Positions 1 through 7,124 of a DNA stretch of 39,804 nucleotides are shown here, piece by piece. The stretch is taken from positions 1 to 39,804 of the forward strand of contig JACRHC010000061.1 in the NCBI GenBank assembly GCA_016217675.1, in the 5' to 3' direction. Below the pieces are notes generated by a model. That model ran no database searches. It had not been told where the DNA came from and saw only the letters and a list, made by a program, of their open reading frames with translations. The first letter of the stretch is position 1; each line of letters starts with the position of its first letter. This DNA comes from Nitrospirota bacterium (GTDB lineage: Bacteria; Nitrospirota; Thermodesulfovibrionia; Thermodesulfovibrionales; UBA6898). Made by a program: the position numbers and the translations under genes.

Positions 1-1
1 A

Positions 2-325
2 AGCCAGGCAGAAGCGATCGGCAGACTGGTAAGCCTTGCGCTCCGTTCCAACATCGAGCCTGACGTGATCATCAAGCAGCTCAAGGGCATCACCTGCCAC
101 AACCAGACCTGGGCAAACGGCGGCAAGATCACCTCATGCTCAGATGCCATTGCAAAGGCGCTCGAAAAGTATATGGAAAAGGGGACCAAGGGCAACGGCA
201 ACGGCGGTGACAAGCACCATAGAGAGAACGTCTTTATCGGCCAGTGCCCGGAGTGCGGCGGCACGGTCGAACACGAAGGCGGCTGCGCAGTCTGCCATAG
301 CTGCGGCTTTACCAAATGCGCATAG
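2..325 (+). CDS. nrdJ: Adenosylcobalamin-dependent ribonucleotide reductase, C-terminal fragment (5' end outside window)
   Basis: The reading frame is open from base 2 and ends at the TAG at 323-325, so only about the last 107 residues are present. The visible part contains the sequence TSCSDAIAKALEKYM, which resembles the tail of class II (B12-dependent) ribonucleotide reductases. It is followed by a Gly/Asn-rich linker and a C-terminal zinc-ribbon-like segment with CPECGG and CHSCGFTKC, the redox-active Cys-rich tail of this family. The enzyme reduces ribonucleotides to deoxyribonucleotides with adenosylcobalamin as radical source, independently of oxygen, in the cytoplasm. The window starts inside the gene, so the catalytic barrel cannot be checked. 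The identification rests on tail architecture and is fairly secure. Confidence 0.85.
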   Translation, partial: SQAEAIGRLVSLALRSNIEPDVIIKQLKGITCHNQTWANGGKITSCSDAIAKALEKYMEKGTKGNGNGGDKHHRENVFIGQCPECGGTVEHEGGCAVCHSCGFTKCA

Positions 326-344
326 GCATACATTCAATATAGAA

Positions 345-384
345 AACATTAAAGGGCTGAACAATTGTTCAGCCCTTTAATGTT
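345..384. terminator. Perfect 40-bp palindrome, probable bidirectional rho-independent terminator
   Basis: Two 20-base arms (345-364 and 365-384) are exact reverse complements. The GC-rich core GGGCTGAAC pairs with GTTCAGCCC and is flanked by A and T tracts, so a hairpin followed by U residues forms on either strand. It lies 19 bases after the nrdJ stop and separates that gene from the accessory island. Confidence 0.8.
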
Positions 385-514
385 CTTAGCACAATGAGGT
401 AAAAGGATCACTAAATGAGACGTAACCCCATTTAAGTTTTGTCAGCTCAATAACAGGAGAGTGGAAATATAAAAATGAAATATATTGCCCCGAAAGAAAG
501 CCATTAGAATTATT

Positions 515-1549
515 ATGGGGAAAAAATTACTTTATATTTTTGGTAATGGTTTAACGCTTGACTTCCTAAACCACGTCAACAATAGCAATAGAATTGATGT
601 CCGTAACCTATTCAAATACGGTTCATGCGTAAAGTGGCCAGCAGATAATGTGCCGGGATTTCTTTCTTTTAAACATTGTCCCAATCTTTGGAATCTAGGG
701 GCACGTCCTCAGATGAGCGAGCAAGAAGCGATGTCGCTAATTGAAGACATCATTACATGCGTAAATGTCCATGCAGGTTCTCCCCAAAAAATAGCAGCTA
801 CTACCATCGCAGCTCCAAATGATATATACCTATTTGCTTACAAAGAGTTGTCCATATATCTGCGCAATTTGTTTGTCGCATATGATAGTGCAATGCCCAT
901 TTCTCTTGACGCCATTACTAACTGGCCATGGTATGAGATATTGAAGTCGGCTAATGATGATCCAGAGATAGAAGAAATCTCGATTGTCACTTACAATTAT
1001 GATATATGGTTGGAACGTATGCTCCGCCTTGCAAATATTCCTTTTTGCATTTCGGTAGTAGAGAAGCCAACACCTACCCCTAAAATTCGTATTTACAAAC
1101 CACACGGCTCGATAAGTTTTGCACATAAGCAAACGCGTGATCCCGCTTCCTTTCAGATAGCATACGGAAGAGATTTGCCTGATGCACCGGCATCTGACTT
1201 CTCTGTTACCTATGATAAACTTGACCAGTATTATCTAGTAAATGCAATGATACCCCCAGCAGGGGATTCCGGTCGCTTCAATCAGACCTGGGCAAAAGAA
1301 ATTAGGCGCGAAATCAAGAAAATAACGAACAACTTAACTATCAAGGATGAAGTCGTTATATGTGGGTTATCTTATTGGCACGTAGACAGGGCAGAGCTAG
1401 ATGAACTCTTCGTCGCGTTGCCACAAGACGTTAACGTGAAAATGGTTAATCCGAATCCTAATAGGTCTATGAATACCGTAATTGCTAGCCTATTTTCTAA
1501 CTATATAAGCCATAGCAATGCATCGGAATTGAAAGGAGCGGGATTATGA
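515..1549 (+). CDS. SIR2-like domain protein (putative NAD-consuming defence effector)
   Basis: About 344 residues from the ATG at 515. The N-terminus MGKKLLYIFGNGLTLDFL is the Rossmann-type GNG(L/F)S-like opening seen in bacterial SIR2-like (SIR2_2) proteins. TYNYD (residues about 159-163) and KPHGS (about 195-199, with the likely catalytic His197) match the two other conserved SIR2_2 motifs. Such proteins often act as NADases in abortive-infection systems (ThsA, DSR, SIR2-HerA); that role is inferred here. The stop overlaps the next start as ATGA, so this is one operon with the DUF262 gene. The start is uncertain. A TTG at 485 is in frame, and the best Shine-Dalgarno (AGGAG, 455-459) instead points to an ATG at 475 that opens a 10-codon peptide ending at 507, eight bases before 515. 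Base composition is clearly more AT-rich than the flanking genes, suggesting transfer. Confidence 0.75.
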   Translation: MGKKLLYIFGNGLTLDFLNHVNNSNRIDVRNLFKYGSCVKWPADNVPGFLSFKHCPNLWNLGARPQMSEQEAMSLIEDIITCVNVHAGSPQKIAATTIAAPNDIYLFAYKELSIYLRNLFVAYDSAMPISLDAITNWPWYEILKSANDDPEIEEISIVTYNYDIWLERMLRLANIPFCISVVEKPTPTPKIRIYKPHGSISFAHKQTRDPASFQIAYGRDLPDAPASDFSVTYDKLDQYYLVNAMIPPAGDSGRFNQTWAKEIRREIKKITNNLTIKDEVVICGLSYWHVDRAELDELFVALPQDVNVKMVNPNPNRSMNTVIASLFSNYISHSNASELKGAGL

Positions 1550-2583
1550 AAGTGCCACTTTTAAACAGAGAATCGAACACTATTACTATTGCCACTTTTC
1601 ACGAAAACTATTTACTGAAAAAGTATAATCTTAATCCGCCATATCAAAGACACAGCGTTTGGTCAGATGAAAAACAATCATTTCTGATCGATAGTATTCT
1701 GAAGAATTTCCCTATGCCACCAATCTTCCTACGCCAAAATATTGATGACAACTCTGGCAAAACAACCTATGACGTAATCGACGGGAAACAACGATTAACT
1801 TCAATTATCCGGTTCATTAATAATGAAATTCCCGCTGCAACTGAACTTGAGAATACGGAATTCGATGATCCAGATATTGCTGGCAAATACTTTCGTGAAT
1901 TGGATAATTCAATATTTTCTGAATATAAGCGCAAATTTTGGCGATATGCCATTCCTATAGAATATGTTGATGCCTCATCGGCAACACTGATAGACAATAT
2001 TTTTGACAGATTAAACAGAAATGGCGAACCGTTAGAAGGCCAAGAACTTCGGCATGCCAAATACCACGCAAGCACACTATATAAAAAGATTGTTGAAGTG
2101 GGGAATAATCCTTTCTGGAAAGAAAGACTTAAAAATGTTGATCGAACCAGAATGGAAGACGACGAATTCACTTCTGAATTGGTATTCATCCTTCTAAAAG
2201 GACAGATATTAGCCTCGACTCAGACAACTATAGACGAATTATATTCAACTTTTGAAAATGTCGCATTCGAAGAAACCTTCTCAAGTATATTTATTGAGAT
2301 TACCGACATAATGGCTGCATTTCAGTTGAATTATGAGGAATTACAGATTTCTGGCGTTAGTCACTTATATGGTCTTTGGTGCTTCGCTTGGTATTGCCAA
2401 CAAAATAGGATAACCGCCGCACAGGTGAATTCAAAACTTTTCAGTCTTTTCACCGAACTAAGAAGCGGAAATATTATCAATGAACAGGTTCTTAATTACA
2501 AAAGGAGCATGCTTTCCAATACAAAATCAAAGTCGCAGCGTGATCGTAGACTTCAAGCATTAGTATCATACTGTGGGCTTTAG
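1546..2583 (+). CDS. DUF262 (ParB/GmrSD-N-like) protein
   Basis: 345 residues. The N-terminal third carries the DUF262 pattern: NPPYQRHSVW (about 30-39), a following FPMPPIFLRQ strand, and DGKQRLTSI (79-87). The D-G-x-x-R core of the last motif is the ParB-fold NTP-binding/hydrolysis signature, as in GmrS and SspE-type defence proteins. The DUF1524/HNH nuclease half found in GmrSD fusions is not visible, so the protein is DUF262-only with a helical C-terminal part. It starts inside the stop of the SIR2-like gene (ATGA), so the two are translationally coupled and probably functionally linked. A plausible division of labour is DUF262 as nucleotide-dependent sensor or switch and SIR2 as toxic effector; this is inference. 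AT-rich like its partner. Confidence 0.75.
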   Translation: MKVPLLNRESNTITIATFHENYLLKKYNLNPPYQRHSVWSDEKQSFLIDSILKNFPMPPIFLRQNIDDNSGKTTYDVIDGKQRLTSIIRFINNEIPAATELENTEFDDPDIAGKYFRELDNSIFSEYKRKFWRYAIPIEYVDASSATLIDNIFDRLNRNGEPLEGQELRHAKYHASTLYKKIVEVGNNPFWKERLKNVDRTRMEDDEFTSELVFILLKGQILASTQTTIDELYSTFENVAFEETFSSIFIEITDIMAAFQLNYEELQISGVSHLYGLWCFAWYCQQNRITAAQVNSKLFSLFTELRSGNIINEQVLNYKRSMLSNTKSKSQRDRRLQALVSYCGL

Positions 2584-2659
2584 TTGCTTCGGAATTTTGG
2601 GGACACACATCCCGCTTTCTTGAACCATATAGTAGGAGCACAGGAATGAAATATCTCAA

Positions 2660-3343
2660 ATGAAAACAAAACCAAGCATAATCATCGGGGATAGCCGGAG
2701 GATGAGTGAGCTAAAGGATGAGAGCGTTGAGCTTGTCGTTACCTCTCCGCCGTACTGGCAATTGAAAGACTACGGCAGCAATGACCAGATCGGGTTCAAT
2801 GACAGCTATGAGGAGTATATCAACAACCTCAATCTTGTCTGGAATGAATGCTACCGCGTCCTGCACAACGGCTGCCGCCTCTGCGTAAACATAGGCGACC
2901 AGTTCGCCCGGTCTGTTTATTACGGCAGGTACAAGATCATCCCTATACGCGAAGAGATCATCAGGTTCTGCGAGACCATCGGCTTTGATTACATGGGCGC
3001 GATCATCTGGCAGAAAGTGACAACCTGCAATACAACCGGCGGGGCGACAATCATGGGCTCCTTCCCCTACCCCCGCAATGGCATTATCAAACTTGACTAT
3101 GAGTTCATCCTTATCTTCAAAAAGCTTGGCGACCAGCCGAAGGTCAGCCGCGAGATCAAGGAACAATCAAAGCTCACAACCGAAGAATGGAACGAGTATT
3201 TCTATGGCCACTGGAACTTTGCCGGTGAGCGGCAGGACAAGCACCTTGCCATGTTCCCCGAGGAGCTTCCCAAGCGCCTCATACGCATGTTCAGCTTTGA
3301 AGGAATAATGACGGAGCTTTTGGGGACACATCCCCTTTCTTGA
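2660..3343 (+). pseudogene. DNA methyltransferase (beta-class, TSPPY type), 3'-truncated copy
   Basis: 227 residues. TSPPYW at residues 28-33 is the catalytic motif IV of N4-cytosine/N6-adenine amino-methyltransferases, and the following LVWNECYRVLHNG, GDQFA and GRYKIIP segments fit the same family. In this class the AdoMet-binding motif I (FxGxG, usually DPFLGSGTT) lies near the C-terminus just after a MFSFEG-like stretch. Here that stretch is present (near 3290-3303), but the frame then runs into unrelated sequence and stops, so motif I and everything after it is missing. The gene therefore probably cannot bind AdoMet. The break coincides with the start of a second, decayed copy of the same gene, which points to a tandem duplication with deletion. 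No restriction endonuclease gene is visible nearby. Confidence 0.75.
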
Positions 3344-3380
3344 AATATATATTAGAGACAAAGGATTGAAACATTTCGCA

Positions 3381-3524
3381 ATGAAAACTAAATCAACCAT
3401 AATAATCGGTGATAGCCGGAGGATGAGGGAGTTAATGGACGAGAGTGTTCATCTTGTCGTTACTTCTCCGCCGTGCAACTGAAGGACTACGGGCAGCAAT
3501 GACCAGATCGGATTCAATGACAGC
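3381..3524 (+). pseudogene. Decayed second copy of the methyltransferase 5' end
   Basis: Translation from the ATG at 3381 gives a peptide nearly identical to the first copy's beginning (MKTKSTIIIGDSRRMRELMD), followed by VTSPP. A small deletion at the Tyr-Trp of motif IV then shifts the frame into a stop (TGA at about 3480). Homology in the shifted frame continues (GSNDQIGFNDS) and ends abruptly near 3524, just before the promoter region of the toxin-antitoxin pair. It is non-functional. Confidence 0.75.
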
Positions 3525-3542
3525 GCAAATGATTGTAACGAT

Positions 3543-3567
3543 CACGATAATGATAAAATATATCGTG
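3543..3567. promoter_or_regulatory. Inverted repeat CACGATA-N11-TATCGTG, candidate toxin-antitoxin operator
   Basis: The 7-base arms at 3543-3549 and 3561-3567 are perfect reverse complements, 24 bases before the antitoxin ATG. The spacer contains A/T-rich -10-like sequence (GATAAT 3546-3551, TAAAAT 3554-3559) and TTGTAA lies upstream at 3533-3538. Type II antitoxins commonly bind such repeats over their own promoter. Binding here is inferred. Confidence 0.5.
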
Positions 3568-3590
3568 GCTAACTACAGGAGGCACTGAAC

Positions 3591-3770
3591 ATGGAGACAT
3601 TGAAACAGGAAGCGCTCAGGGTAATTTCAAAATTGCCTGAATCAGCAAACATCGATGACATAATGTATGAACTCTATGTTGTTGACAAGGTCAAGAAGGG
3701 CAGAGAAGCTGCAGTGCGCGGCGAATCTATTGATATTGAAGAACTCAAAAGAGAAATGCAGTCGTGGTAA
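3591..3770 (+). CDS. Small antitoxin of a ParE/RelE-type toxin-antitoxin pair
   Basis: 59 residues, beginning METLKQEALRVISKLPES and ending IEELKREMQSW. It has an excellent Shine-Dalgarno (AGGAGG, around 3577-3582) before the ATG. The composition is a helical N-terminal half with an acidic, helix-prone tail (ESIDIEELKREMQ), typical of short antitoxins partnered with ParE/RelE toxins. The stop codon overlaps the toxin start by seven bases, so the two are coupled. I cannot assign a named DNA-binding fold from sequence alone. The identification depends on the partner gene, the overlap and the upstream inverted repeat. Confidence 0.75.
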   Translation: METLKQEALRVISKLPESANIDDIMYELYVVDKVKKGREAAVRGESIDIEELKREMQSW

Positions 3771-4066
3771 GGTGGACAAAGCCTGCGAAACTTGATCTGA
3801 GAAAAATACATGATTACATTGCAGCAGATTCACGGTTTTATGCTCAGAAAGTTTCTATGGAACTAATCGACAAGGCTCAGAACTTAAATCATTTCCCTGA
3901 AATTGGAAGAATTGTGCCTGAAATAGGAGATCCTAACATACGGGAACTGCTCATTTATTCTTATCGTCTGATCTATGAAATATTTCCCTCTAAGATTGAA
4001 GTTCTCGCATTAATCCACAGCAAACGCAATTTCATAAAAGATTTTATAAATGAAGAACGGCATTAA
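3764..4066 (+). CDS. ParE/RelE-family toxin
   Basis: 100 residues from a GTG at 3764, which lies inside the last codons of the antitoxin gene. The pattern MVRWTKPAKLDLRKIHDYIA at the start, the central FPEIGR, then RELLIYSYRLIYEI and the terminal VLALIHSKRNF are the usual landmarks of the ParE/RelE plasmid-stabilisation fold. Family members poison DNA gyrase (ParE) or cut ribosome-bound mRNA (RelE); which applies here cannot be told from sequence. Its length is normal for the family and no damage is seen. Confidence 0.85.
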   Translation: MVRWTKPAKLDLRKIHDYIAADSRFYAQKVSMELIDKAQNLNHFPEIGRIVPEIGDPNIRELLIYSYRLIYEIFPSKIEVLALIHSKRNFIKDFINEERH

Positions 4067-4099
4067 AGACTCCCCCTTACCTCAACCAACTGTAGGGTT

Positions 4100-4113
4100 A
4101 CACTCTAGAGTGT
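4100..4113. repeat. 14-bp perfect palindrome with central CTAG
   Basis: ACACTCTAGAGTGT reads identically on both strands. It sits between the two toxin-antitoxin pairs, 34 bases after the ParE-like stop, in a 200-base stretch with no gene. It could be a regulator site or a remnant. No neighbour establishes its role. Confidence 0.4.
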
Positions 4114-4225
4114 GCATTAGGCAGGGAGTGATAGGACAGCAAGAAAAGAAAAGAGGCCTGACCCATGACGCCTTCTCCCTTGAGACAAAAAGAGCCAGTC
4201 ATGCGTCAAAGCAGGTTTGACTTAA

Positions 4226-4261
4226 TTATCAGTAAGACTTACCATTAGGTATTACTGATAA
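4226..4261. promoter_or_regulatory. Nested inverted repeat upstream of vapB, candidate autoregulatory operator
   Basis: TTATCAGTAA (4226-4235) and TTACTGATAA (4252-4261) are perfect 10-base arms. Between them lies a second small palindrome, TACC-ATTA-GGTA (4240-4251). The right arm abuts the Shine-Dalgarno AGGAGG (4261-4266), so occupancy would cover the transcription and translation start of vapB. VapB/AbrB-type antitoxins repress their own operons in this manner; binding here is inferred. Confidence 0.6.
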
Positions 4262-4273
4262 GGAGGTAAGGCA

Positions 4274-4528
4274 ATGTCATTCATAACAAAAAAAGGCCAA
4301 GTTACCATTCCCAAACCGTTCAGGGAAAAACTCCATATACAGGAAGGCGACAGCCTCGACTTTGAAATGCGCGACGATGTCCTGATAATAAAAAAACGGA
4401 CAAGAAAATCCATATTGAGTCTCGGCGGGATTGCACAGGGAAGAAAAATCGGCAAAGGGGATGAAAGAGCATTCACCAGAAAAGCCATAGCCGAAAAAAT
4501 TGCAAAAGAAGGCTCCAAACATGGATGA
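4274..4528 (+). CDS. vapB: AbrB/MazE-type antitoxin (VapB)
   Basis: 84 residues. The N-terminus MSFITKKGQVTIPKPFREKL, followed by LHIQEGDSLDFEM, is the SpoVT-AbrB swapped-hairpin DNA-binding domain (K-G-Q-V-T-I-P core). The C-terminal part is basic and helical (IAEKIAKEGSKHG) and would wrap the toxin. It has a strong Shine-Dalgarno at 4261-4266. The gene overlaps the following PIN toxin by eight bases. It should neutralise the toxin and, with it, repress the operon through the inverted repeat directly upstream. Confidence 0.85.
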   Translation: MSFITKKGQVTIPKPFREKLHIQEGDSLDFEMRDDVLIIKKRTRKSILSLGGIAQGRKIGKGDERAFTRKAIAEKIAKEGSKHG

Positions 4529-4931
4529 GCCTGTCTTTGTCGACACCAATGTATTCCTCAGATTCTTTGTTCGGGATGTAGAACCTTTCTATCTTAAGGC
4601 AAGGGAGCTCTTTAAAAAGGCGGAAAAGGGATCTGTAAAACTTGAAACAAGCGATCTCGTGATTGCAGAAATTGTTTGGGTCCTTGAATCGTATTATGCC
4701 TTTTCAAGGCCGGAGATACAGCGGGTGATCGATACGATCCTTGAAACAAGAAACATCAAGGTTGCCAACCAGTCAAGAATTACAGAGGCAGTCCGTCACT
4801 ATTCATCGGGCAAGATCGATTTTATCGATGCGTACAATATCGCCTATATGAAAGCGAAGAATTACTCTAAGATCGCAACATTCGATATAAAGCACTTCAA
4901 AAACATCGAGGGGCTGAAACTTGTCTTGTAG
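4521..4931 (+). CDS. vapC: PIN-domain ribonuclease toxin (VapC)
   Basis: 136 residues from the ATG at 4521; an in-frame TTG at 4500 is less likely because it lies deep within vapB. The PIN-domain acidic quartet is visible: VDTNVFLRF near the N-terminus, an internal IAEIVWVLE, DFIDAYNIAYMKA, and ATFDIKHF near the end. These four acidic positions coordinate metal for RNA cleavage, in VapC usually of tRNA or rRNA. The full-length domain is intact, so the pair is probably functional. It forms the right edge of the accessory island; the next gene begins 166 bases later. Confidence 0.87.
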   Translation: MDEPVFVDTNVFLRFFVRDVEPFYLKARELFKKAEKGSVKLETSDLVIAEIVWVLESYYAFSRPEIQRVIDTILETRNIKVANQSRITEAVRHYSSGKIDFIDAYNIAYMKAKNYSKIATFDIKHFKNIEGLKLVL

Positions 4932-5097
4932 TGCATGATCCGAATAGCGAGCAGGTCATCACTTCGAGCGGATCAGAAGGGAAACCTTGCTGAGCGAATA
5001 TGACAGGAGTGAGACCGCTGAATATCAGCCATAGACAATGCAGAGGGCTACGGTTACATCCTTGCACTGTTTTACAAATTAAGGAAGATAAATACCA

Positions 5098-6294
5098 ATG
5101 AGCGCTGAGATACAACTGAACGACAAGATATACTGGATCGGGGTCAATGACCGGCAGACAGCTTTGTTCGAAGAGCTCTGGCCCATCCCCAACGGCGTGG
5201 CGTACAACTCGTATATGATTCTGGACGATAAAGTGGCGGTCATCGATGCGGTGAAGGACATCTCCATGGACCGGTATCTGGAAAAGATCAGGAGCCTGCT
5301 GGCCGACCGCAGGAAGATCGACTATCTGATCATCAACCATATCGAGCCTGACCACTCAGGCGGGATAAAGATACTGCGTGAGGCCTTTCCTGATATGGAG
5401 ATCGTGGGCAACAAAAAGACCCTTGACCTGCTCACTCATTTCTACGGCATCAAAGATAATGTCAGGCAGGTGGAAGATGGGGAGATCCTTGATCTGGGGA
5501 CCTGCAGGCTGAAATTCTTCCTGACGCCCATGGTCCACTGGCCTGAGACGATGATGACCTATGAAGAAACGCACAAGGTCCTATTTTCAGGGGACGCCTT
5601 CGGCGGCTTCGGAAGTCTCGACGACGGCATTTTTGATGACGAACTCAGGGACCTGCAGTACCACGAAGCTGAGATGCTCAGGTATTTTACGAATGTGATC
5701 GCGAAATACAGTGTGATGGTCCAGAAGGCGATTACGAAAATAAAGGACCTGGATATTGCCATGGTCGCCTCGACCCACGGACCTGTCTGGAGAAGCAGCC
5801 CACGACATGCGATAGAACTGTATGACAAGTGGTCCAGACAGGAGGCTGAAGATGGCGTTGTAATTGTGTACGCCTCTATGTACGGCAACACCGAAAAGAT
5901 GATGGAGGCCATATCCCGTTCCCTGACCGCAGAAATGACCGGTCCGCTCCGAGTGCATAACGTCTCCCGGTCGCACCCTTCATACATACTCGCCGATATC
6001 TGGCGTTACAGGGCGATCGTGCTGGGAAGCCCGACCTATAACATGGGGCTCTTTCCGCTGATGGACCATCTTCTACGCCTGCTTGAGAACAAGGGCTTGA
6101 AAGATCGAATTGTGGGCATATTCGGCTCCTATGGCTGGAGCGGAGGTGCAATAAAGGAACTGACTGATTTCGCCGGACGAATGAAATGGCAGCTCACAGA
6201 GCCTGTCATAGAGGTGAATTGCTCACCGACGGATGAGGACCTGAATAACTGCACCCGTTTGGGCATGAATATCGTACAAAGGTTAAGGACATGA
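5098..6294 (+). CDS. Flavodiiron protein (FprA/Roo-type A-type flavoprotein)
   Basis: 398 residues. The N-terminal metallo-beta-lactamase-like half carries the diiron ligands in order: H81-x-E83-x-D85-H86 (NHIEPDHSGG), H147 (VHWPETM), D166 (FSGDAFGG) and H227 (STHGPVW). The C-terminal flavodoxin-like half begins about residue 255 with the FMN loop YASMYGNTEKM and contains FGSYGWSGGA. These proteins reduce O2 to water or NO to N2O in the cytoplasm using rubredoxin or another donor, and protect anaerobes. No rubredoxin domain is attached. AAGGAAG just upstream supports the ATG. The stop overlaps the start of the following membrane protein (ATGA), so the two are co-translated. Confidence 0.93.
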   Translation: MSAEIQLNDKIYWIGVNDRQTALFEELWPIPNGVAYNSYMILDDKVAVIDAVKDISMDRYLEKIRSLLADRRKIDYLIINHIEPDHSGGIKILREAFPDMEIVGNKKTLDLLTHFYGIKDNVRQVEDGEILDLGTCRLKFFLTPMVHWPETMMTYEETHKVLFSGDAFGGFGSLDDGIFDDELRDLQYHEAEMLRYFTNVIAKYSVMVQKAITKIKDLDIAMVASTHGPVWRSSPRHAIELYDKWSRQEAEDGVVIVYASMYGNTEKMMEAISRSLTAEMTGPLRVHNVSRSHPSYILADIWRYRAIVLGSPTYNMGLFPLMDHLLRLLENKGLKDRIVGIFGSYGWSGGAIKELTDFAGRMKWQLTEPVIEVNCSPTDEDLNNCTRLGMNIVQRLRT

Positions 6295-7100
6295 ACATAC
6301 TCAATAAACTCGAACGAAGATTCGGCAAGTATGCAATCAGGCAGCTGATCGTTTATATCGTCGGCATCAATGCGCTTATTTACATCCTGAGGATCGGCAT
6401 GCCGCAGAGCGACGCGGTCAGCATGCTCCAACTCGACCCACATCTGATCCTGCAGGGCGAGGTCTGGAGGCTCATAACCTGGATATTCATACCGCCCCCT
6501 GCCTCGCTGCTCTGGATCTTTTTTATCCTCTATTTCTATTACATGATCGGCACAGGACTTGAGCAGGAATGGGGAAGCTTCAGGTTCAATATCTACTATT
6601 TCACCGGCGTGGCAGCAACAGCCCTTGCCGCCTTCATCACCGGCCAGGGCACAACAGCACTCTATCTCAATCTTTCGCTCTTTCTGGCCTTTGCTTACAT
6701 CTATCCCAATTTTGAGATCCTGATCTTCTTCATCCTTCCGGTAAAGATCAAATACCTGGCATGGCTGAACTGGGCCTTTATCGCATTTACGATCCTGACA
6801 GCACCGCTTTCAGGAAAAGTTGCGGCCCTTGTCTCTGTTTCGAATTATTTTCTCTTCTTCGGCAGCGATCTCATACATACAATAAAGCACCGGGGTTCTG
6901 CATACCAGAGAAGAAAGGGATTCAGCAGTTCGCTCAATGCACCTTTAAAAAAAGGGTTCATCCATAAATGCGCAATCTGCGGCATGACCGAAAACGACGA
7001 TATTACGATGGAGTTCAGATACTGCTCGACCTGCGAAGGCGACCACGAGTATTGCATGAAGCATCTGAAGGCCCATGAGCATATAAAGAAAGAAGGTTGA
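6291..7100 (+). CDS. Rhomboid-like membrane protein with C-terminal Cys/His (zinc-binding) tail, probably not a protease
   Basis: 269 residues. The first about 205 contain six hydrophobic segments and rhomboid landmarks: a GEVWRLITWIF start to the core and an extended TM1-TM2 loop. The catalytic GxSG motif expected in TM4 is absent (LYLNLSLFLAFAY stands there), and no clear TM6 catalytic His is seen, so it resembles a catalytically dead rhomboid relative. The C-terminal tail (about 223-265) holds CAICGM, YCSTCEGDHEYC and HLKAHEH, a Cys/His cluster suited to bind one or two zinc ions. It overlaps the flavodiiron gene by four bases. Its function is unknown; the coupling hints at a role in oxygen or NO stress. 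Confidence 0.65.
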   Translation: MNILNKLERRFGKYAIRQLIVYIVGINALIYILRIGMPQSDAVSMLQLDPHLILQGEVWRLITWIFIPPPASLLWIFFILYFYYMIGTGLEQEWGSFRFNIYYFTGVAATALAAFITGQGTTALYLNLSLFLAFAYIYPNFEILIFFILPVKIKYLAWLNWAFIAFTILTAPLSGKVAALVSVSNYFLFFGSDLIHTIKHRGSAYQRRKGFSSSLNAPLKKGFIHKCAICGMTENDDITMEFRYCSTCEGDHEYCMKHLKAHEHIKKEG

Positions 7101-7124
7101 GGGCTGCAGGGCCACCTATCATTT

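Larger units (their letters stand above)
2595..3524 (+). repeat. Direct repeat: methyltransferase 5' region present twice
   Basis: Segment 2595-2806 and segment 3318-3524 are homologous and co-linear, about 723 bases apart. Both begin with TTTTGGGGACAC followed by CATCCC and TTTCTTGAA. Both contain the methyltransferase start (ATG at 2660 and 3381), and both can be aligned up to AATGACAGC. The copies differ by scattered substitutions and small deletions, so the duplication is not recent. Confidence 0.8.
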
